Both the position numbers and the translations under genes were made by a program. A stretch of DNA of 9,137 bases from assembly GCA_963560005.1 (NCBI GenBank), contig CAUWNG010000070.1, positions 1 to 9,137 on the forward strand, written 5' to 3'. Source of the stretch: CAG-273 sp963560005 (lineage in GTDB: Bacteria; Bacillota; Clostridia; TANB77; CAG-508). Below, piece by piece: positions 5,668 to 9,137 of this stretch (position 1 is the first letter of the stretch; each line of letters opens with the position of its first letter). The notes beneath the pieces were generated by a model. That model saw nothing but the letters and a program-made list of their open reading frames with translations. It was not told the origin of the DNA and did not search any database.

Positions 5668-6192
5668 ATGTTTGAGAATTTAATAAATTTCTTTAAAAAT
5701 TTTGGCAAAAAAGATAAACAAAAAGAAAATTCAAAAGATACAGCTAAAGAAAGATTGCATCTAGTATTAATGCAAGACAGAGCTAATGTATCAGCAGATT
5801 TTTTAGAGCTAATGAAACAAGAAATAATAGAAGTTATAAAAAAGTATATAGAAATAGACGAAAAAGCTATAGATGTTAGATTAACAAATAAAACAAATGA
5901 TGATGGTACAGTTGGAGCTCCAGCATTATATGCTAATATACCAATTACAACAATAAAAAATGAGGCAAGAGTGTTAGATAGCAAAGAGGAAAATAATAAA
6001 GAAAACAAGATTGAAATTAAAGAAGAAGTTAGTAAAAAAGAAGAAAAGAAAGTTATAGAAAATGAAGAAATAGAAGAAGATGATAAGGAACAAGAAAAAG
6101 TAGTAACAGAAGAAGAAAATGTTGAAGAAAAAAACGAAGAAGAAAATGTGGAGGTAACAGATAATATAGAAACTGAAAAAAAAGCAATATAA
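5668..6192 (+). CDS. minE: Cell division topological specificity factor MinE with an acidic C-terminal extension
   Basis: MinE stimulates the MinD ATPase and drives MinD off the membrane. Residues 2-12 (FENLINFFKNF) form the amphipathic membrane-targeting helix. Residues 25-40 (AKERLHLVLMQDRAN) match the MinD-contact helix, and the segment up to about 95 (IDEKAIDVRL...YANIPI) is the dimeric topological-specificity domain. Family members are usually near 90 residues, but this one is 174: residues about 96-174 are a Glu/Lys/Asn-rich, probably disordered tail. That tail includes an imperfect 9-residue tandem repeat starting with EEENVE at 148 and again at 157. The reading frame is continuous and has no sign of fusion with a known domain. 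The start has GGAGG at 5657-5661. It is co-transcribed with minD (18-nt gap) and rodA (24-nt gap). Confidence 0.92.
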   Translation: MFENLINFFKNFGKKDKQKENSKDTAKERLHLVLMQDRANVSADFLELMKQEIIEVIKKYIEIDEKAIDVRLTNKTNDDGTVGAPALYANIPITTIKNEARVLDSKEENNKENKIEIKEEVSKKEEKKVIENEEIEEDDKEQEKVVTEEENVEEKNEEENVEVTDNIETEKKAI

Positions 6193-6216
6193 TCTAACTT
6201 TTAATGAGGTTAATTA

Positions 6217-7323
6217 ATGAAAAAGAAAATTTTGAAAAATATTGAGTGGGGAATATTAGTATGTACCATTATTCTTTGTATAATTGGTCTAGTTGCACTA
6301 TTTTCTGCCACTCAAAATTCTAATTATGATGAATTTAAAAAGCAAGTAATGTGGTTAATTATAAGTATACCAGTAGTCATAATATTAATTTCGTTTGATT
6401 ATAATTTTTATATTAAAATTTCACCTATACTGTATGGAATATCCATTATTTTGTTAATAGGAGTTTTATTTACAGAACCAATAAATGGAGCAACAAGTTG
6501 GTATGATATTGGTCCTTTTTCACTTCAACCATCGGAATTTGCAAAAATTGCAGTAGTTCTTTTTTTGACTTATGTAATAAATAAAATACAAAAAAGAGGA
6601 AAAGGAGAAATAAATAGATTTGTAAAATTAGGGCTAATATTACTAACATTAGCAGTACCATTACTGTTAATAATAAAACAACCAGATTATGGAACAGCAT
6701 TAGCTTTTATTTTTGCACTTATTTTTATGTTATTTGTTGCAGGGATAGATAAAAAATATATTATTATTTCGATTTTGTTAGTAGTTATTTTAGTACCATT
6801 AGCGTATTTTTTTATTTTACCAGAGCATGCAAAAGCAAGAATTGATGTGTTTTTAAATCCAGATTTGGATCCAAGAGGAGCAGGATATAATATAATTCAA
6901 TCTAAATTGGCTATAGGGGCAGGACAGATATTTGGTATGGGTCTTTTCAAAGGAAACCAGACACAATTAGGATTTTTATACCCTAAAACAACTGACTTTA
7001 TATTTGCTGTTATTGGAGAAGAATTAGGTTTTATAGTAGCAGCAGTAGTAATAATTTTATATATTATATTAATTTCTAAAATGATATTTGTTGCAAAAAC
7101 AGCAAAAGATGATGAAGGATCTTATCTAGTGGCAGGAATAACAGGAATATTCTTTTTCCATGAATTACAAAATATTGGAATGACAATGGGATTATTACCT
7201 ATAACAGGAGTTCCATTACCATTTGTAAGTTATGGAGGAAGTTCATTATTAACAAACTTAATTTTAATTGCAATTGTTTTAAATGTAAGTGGAAGAAGAC
7301 AAAAAACATTATTTATAGAATAA
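6217..7323 (+). CDS. rodA: SEDS-family peptidoglycan glycosyltransferase, RodA type
   Basis: RodA is an integral membrane enzyme that polymerises lipid II into glycan strands with a class B penicillin-binding protein during rod elongation. At 368 residues with about ten hydrophobic segments it has normal SEDS length. Visible motifs are SWYDIGPFSLQPSEFAK (94-110, with the conserved Trp 95), KQPDYGTA (154-161), RGAGYNIIQSKLAIGAG (220-236), FLYPKTTDFIFAVIGEELG (253-271) and the C-terminal GLLPITGVPLPFVSYGGSS. Asp 260 in TTDFIFA corresponds by motif to the catalytic Asp of characterised RodA proteins. FtsW shares this fold, but the minDE context and the absence of a long charged N-terminus favour RodA. 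GAGGT at 6206-6210 precedes the ATG. Its PBP2 partner is not in the window. Confidence 0.88.
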   Translation: MKKKILKNIEWGILVCTIILCIIGLVALFSATQNSNYDEFKKQVMWLIISIPVVIILISFDYNFYIKISPILYGISIILLIGVLFTEPINGATSWYDIGPFSLQPSEFAKIAVVLFLTYVINKIQKRGKGEINRFVKLGLILLTLAVPLLLIIKQPDYGTALAFIFALIFMLFVAGIDKKYIIISILLVVILVPLAYFFILPEHAKARIDVFLNPDLDPRGAGYNIIQSKLAIGAGQIFGMGLFKGNQTQLGFLYPKTTDFIFAVIGEELGFIVAAVVIILYIILISKMIFVAKTAKDDEGSYLVAGITGIFFFHELQNIGMTMGLLPITGVPLPFVSYGGSSLLTNLILIAIVLNVSGRRQKTLFIE

Positions 7324-7335
7324 AAGGTAAAAAGA

Positions 7336-8307
7336 ATGTATTTAAAAGAATTAAAAATAGGAAATGTAAAATTAGAAAATAATATTTTATTAGCTCCAAT
7401 GGCAGGAATAACAAACCTGCCATTTAGGCGTATAACGAAAGAATTTAATCCTGGATTAGTATATACTGAAATGATTAGTAGTAAAGGATTATTTTACAAC
7501 GACGAAAAAACGAAGAAACTTCTTAACATGCAAAATGAAAAGAGACCAATTGCTGTACAAATTTTCGGAAGCGATATAAGAGCAATGGAGTTTGCTGCAA
7601 ATTATGTAAGTGAATATGCAAATATAATAGATATAAATATGGGATGTCCGGCTCCTAAAATTGTAAAAAATGGTGATGGAAGTAGGTTAATGTTAAATAT
7701 AAAATTAGCAGAAAATATAATAAAAGCAGTTGTTAAAGGAGCAAAAGTTCCAGTTACAGTTAAATTTAGAAAAGGATGGGATGAAAACAATATAAATGCA
7801 GTAGAATTTGCTAAAATGGCTGAAAATGCTGGGGTAAAAGCGATAACAATACATGGAAGAACAAGAAATGAGTTTTATTCTGGAAAAGCAGATTGGAATA
7901 TTATAAAAAAAGTAAAGAATGTAGTTACTATACCAGTAATAGGAAATGGAGATATAAAAACAGGAGAAGATGCAAAAAGAATGTTTGAACTAACAGGTGT
8001 AGATGGAGTTATGATAGGAAGGGCTGCAATTGGTAATCCATGGATTTTTGAGGAGATTATTCATACTCTTAAAAATGAACCATTAAGTGATATAAGTTTA
8101 AAAGCAAGAAAAGAAATAATATTGAACCATATTAATTTACAAGTAGAAGAATTAGGAGAAAATACAGGAATTAAAGAAATGAGAAAATTCATTTCTTATT
8201 ATATAAAAAATTTAAAAAATGCAACAGTTATAAGAGAAAAAGTTAATAGAATAGAAAGTAAAGATGAATTAACAACTTGTATAACAGAATACTTTAATAC
8301 TTTATGA
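7336..8307 (+). CDS. dusB: tRNA-dihydrouridine synthase, DusB family
   Basis: This FMN- and NADPH-dependent enzyme reduces specific uridines in the tRNA D-loop to dihydrouridine. It is 323 residues long, a TIM barrel followed by a small helical tRNA-binding domain. The barrel begins with the FMN-contacting LLAPMAGITNLPFRRI (18-33). NMGCPAPKI (101-109) holds the catalytic Cys 104. VTVKFRKGWD and ITIHGRTRNEFYSGKADW carry the conserved Lys and His positions, and VIGNGDI and GVMIGRAAIGNPW bind the FMN phosphate. The overall pattern fits the NifR3/DusB branch, which is the usual Dus of Gram-positive bacteria. It starts 12 nt after rodA with only a weak AAAGG (7323-7327) and is probably read from the minD promoter. 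A perfect hairpin ends the unit at 8316-8353. Confidence 0.93.
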   Translation: MYLKELKIGNVKLENNILLAPMAGITNLPFRRITKEFNPGLVYTEMISSKGLFYNDEKTKKLLNMQNEKRPIAVQIFGSDIRAMEFAANYVSEYANIIDINMGCPAPKIVKNGDGSRLMLNIKLAENIIKAVVKGAKVPVTVKFRKGWDENNINAVEFAKMAENAGVKAITIHGRTRNEFYSGKADWNIIKKVKNVVTIPVIGNGDIKTGEDAKRMFELTGVDGVMIGRAAIGNPWIFEEIIHTLKNEPLSDISLKARKEIILNHINLQVEELGENTGIKEMRKFISYYIKNLKNATVIREKVNRIESKDELTTCITEYFNTL

Positions 8308-8315
8308 ATATAAAT

Positions 8316-8353
8316 AAAAAAGAATAGATAGTATTTAACATCTATTCTTTTTT
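8316..8353 (+). terminator. Intrinsic terminator (perfect 14-bp hairpin) directly ahead of the next ribosome binding site
   Basis: The arms at 8316-8329 and 8340-8353 are perfect complements with a 10-nt loop (AGTATTTAAC); the 3' arm ends in six T. It starts 8 nt after the dusB stop codon. The next gene's AGGAGGT begins at 8354, the very next base, with its ATG at 8368, so no promoter fits between hairpin and start. Confidence 0.8.
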
Positions 8354-8367
8354 AGGAGGTTTGTATT

Positions 8368-9015
8368 ATGAAAAGTAACTTTAGCACAAAAAAATTAATA
8401 CCCATAGTTTTGTTTGTTTTATTAACTATAATAATTATTATAGTATTTTTATTAAAAAATGATAATAAAATTTCAAATTCTGTTAATAATATAAGTAACA
8501 AAAGTTTAGAGGAAATAGAAGAATATATTTTAAATATTAGTTCTTATAATTCAGAATTAGAAGTAACTATAGAAAGTAATAAAAATACCAATAAATATAT
8601 TTTAGAACAACAATATTATGGAAATAGTTTTAAGCAAGTGGTAAGGAAGCCAAGTAATATAGAAGGATTAGAAATAATATATGAAAATAATAATTTAAAG
8701 ATAAATAATACAAAATTAAATTTAAGTAATATATATGAAAATTATAATTATATTGCTGGAAATTTTTTATCATTAGATTCATTTATAAAAGAGTATAAAA
8801 AAGAAAAAGAAAATCAAAGTAGAAATTATGCTATAAAGTCAGAGAATAATTACGTTATTATGGAAGTAAAACCAAACAATGGAAATAAATATATATCCTA
8901 TAAGAAACTATATATCGACAAAAATACAGGTAATATTGCAAAATTAATTATACAAGATATTAACAAAAAAAATCTGGTTTACATATTATATAATAAGATA
9001 GAAATAAATAGTTAA
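8368..9015 (+). CDS. Membrane-anchored LolA-like protein of the YdcC/GerS-related group
   Basis: The 215-residue protein begins with a basic stretch (MKSNFSTKK) and one long hydrophobic segment (about residues 10-29), so it should be held in the membrane with its bulk outside. There is no lipobox cysteine, so it is an uncleaved anchor rather than a lipoprotein. The outer part is strand-rich: SLEEIEEYILNISSYNSELEVTI, a QQYY...FKQVVRKP strand pair, and KKLYIDKNTGNIAKLIIQD near the end. This layout matches the LolA-like fold of Clostridial GerS-related proteins and Bacillus YdcC as I remember them. The context agrees: in Bacillus subtilis ydcC lies just upstream of alr and the ndoAI-ndoA antitoxin-toxin pair, and here a mazF-like start follows. 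GerS itself acts in spore germination; whether this relative does is unknown. Codon use is extremely A/T-rich. AGGAGGT lies 7 nt before the ATG. Confidence 0.6.
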   Translation: MKSNFSTKKLIPIVLFVLLTIIIIIVFLLKNDNKISNSVNNISNKSLEEIEEYILNISSYNSELEVTIESNKNTNKYILEQQYYGNSFKQVVRKPSNIEGLEIIYENNNLKINNTKLNLSNIYENYNYIAGNFLSLDSFIKEYKKEKENQSRNYAIKSENNYVIMEVKPNNGNKYISYKKLYIDKNTGNIAKLIIQDINKKNLVYILYNKIEINS

Positions 9016-9048
9016 ATAGATATAACTCTTTTAATTGTATTTCTATCT
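8996..9048 (+). repeat. 11-bp inverted repeat spanning the stop codon of the YdcC/GerS-like gene
   Basis: AGATAGAAATA (8996-9006) and TATTTCTATCT (9038-9048) are exact reverse complements separated by 31 nt that include the TAA at 9013-9015. No T-run follows, so it is a poor intrinsic terminator. It could stabilise the 3' end or be incidental in such AT-rich DNA. The rest of the gap to 9115 shows no clear promoter. Confidence 0.35.
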
Positions 9049-9115
9049 GTAACTAATAGTTTAAAATATATCAAATAAATAAACCTTAAATACACAAATA
9101 TTAGGAGTGAAGAAG

Positions 9116-9137
9116 ATGATAATTAAAAGAGGAGATA
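9116..9137 (+). CDS. Start of a probable MazF/NdoA-family endoribonuclease (3' truncated by window edge)
   Basis: ATG at 9116 is preceded by TAGGAG (about 9101-9106) and opens the frame MIIKRGD, cut off by the window end. Those seven residues match the well-conserved beginning of Firmicute MazF/NdoA toxins (MI[VI]KRGD followed by [IV]YYADL). These are sequence-specific mRNA interferases, normally neutralised by a small antitoxin encoded just upstream. No antitoxin ORF lies in the 100 nt before it: the upstream gene is the YdcC/GerS-like protein, so in the usual alr-ndoAI-ndoA order both alr and the antitoxin are missing from this spot. Seven residues are little evidence; the call leans on the match plus the ydcC-like neighbour. 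Confidence 0.5.

Noticed and set aside
5196..6008. 270-codon minus-strand open frame opposite minD and minE
   Set aside because: It is a shadow of two well-identified genes: low-complexity Ser/Ile/Leu composition, no ribosome binding site and no family resemblance.
1..9137. CRISPR array, tRNA, rRNA or insertion sequence
   Set aside because: No regularly spaced repeats, cloverleaf-like sequences, rRNA segments, transposase frames or terminal inverted repeats were seen.

Overview
The window comes from a low-GC, AT-rich Firmicute, most likely an anaerobic member of the Clostridia. Three things point there: codon use strongly biased to A/T, strong AGGAGG-type ribosome binding sites, and the gene content. 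That content is a ferredoxin-linked 2-oxoacid oxidoreductase, a MinD/MinE/RodA division and shape cluster, and a YdcC/GerS-like protein just upstream of what looks like a mazF/ndoA start. I cannot name a species; an uncultured gut-type Clostridium is plausible.

Layout. Positions 1-207 hold the 3' end of a plus-strand gene, probably a patatin-like phospholipase. It converges on a minus-strand operon, porC-porD-porA-porB (3299 down to 256), which encodes a four-subunit pyruvate (2-oxoacid):ferredoxin oxidoreductase. A strong 16-bp hairpin at 216-253 separates the two. The por operon has a good promoter (TTGACA, 17 bp, TATACT) at 3358-3330, tightly packed genes and its own Shine-Dalgarno sequences. 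From 3435 onward everything is on the plus strand: a divergently transcribed, membrane-anchored, pilin-like surface protein (3525-4574), then minD, minE, rodA and dusB (4855-8307). After a perfect hairpin come a YdcC/GerS-like anchored protein (8368-9015) and the first codons of a probable mazF-family toxin at the right edge.

How the genes work together. PorCDAB oxidises pyruvate to acetyl-CoA and reduces ferredoxin. MinD and MinE position the division site, and RodA polymerises peptidoglycan for rod shape. DusB (tRNA dihydrouridine synthase) is probably co-transcribed behind rodA. No minC lies in front of minD.

Most interesting region. The 3' end of the surface-protein gene (about 4284-4505) differs sharply in composition from the rest of the window. 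By hand count over 4321-4500 it is 48% GC and 20% A, against 28% GC and 43% A in a 60-base block of the same gene just upstream. In the 42 codons from 4350 to 4475, 34 end in C or T. The encoded segment sits between a conserved-looking YWLSSR motif and a RPVVSL motif. This is the expected appearance of the variable region of a diversity-generating retroelement target, where template AAC/AAT-type codons are scrambled at their adenines, or of a cassette exchanged among paralogues. No reverse transcriptase or template repeat is in the window, so this is an inference that can be tested. Just downstream, 4614-4712 carries three mutually exclusive helices ending in a T-run, an attenuator-like layout.
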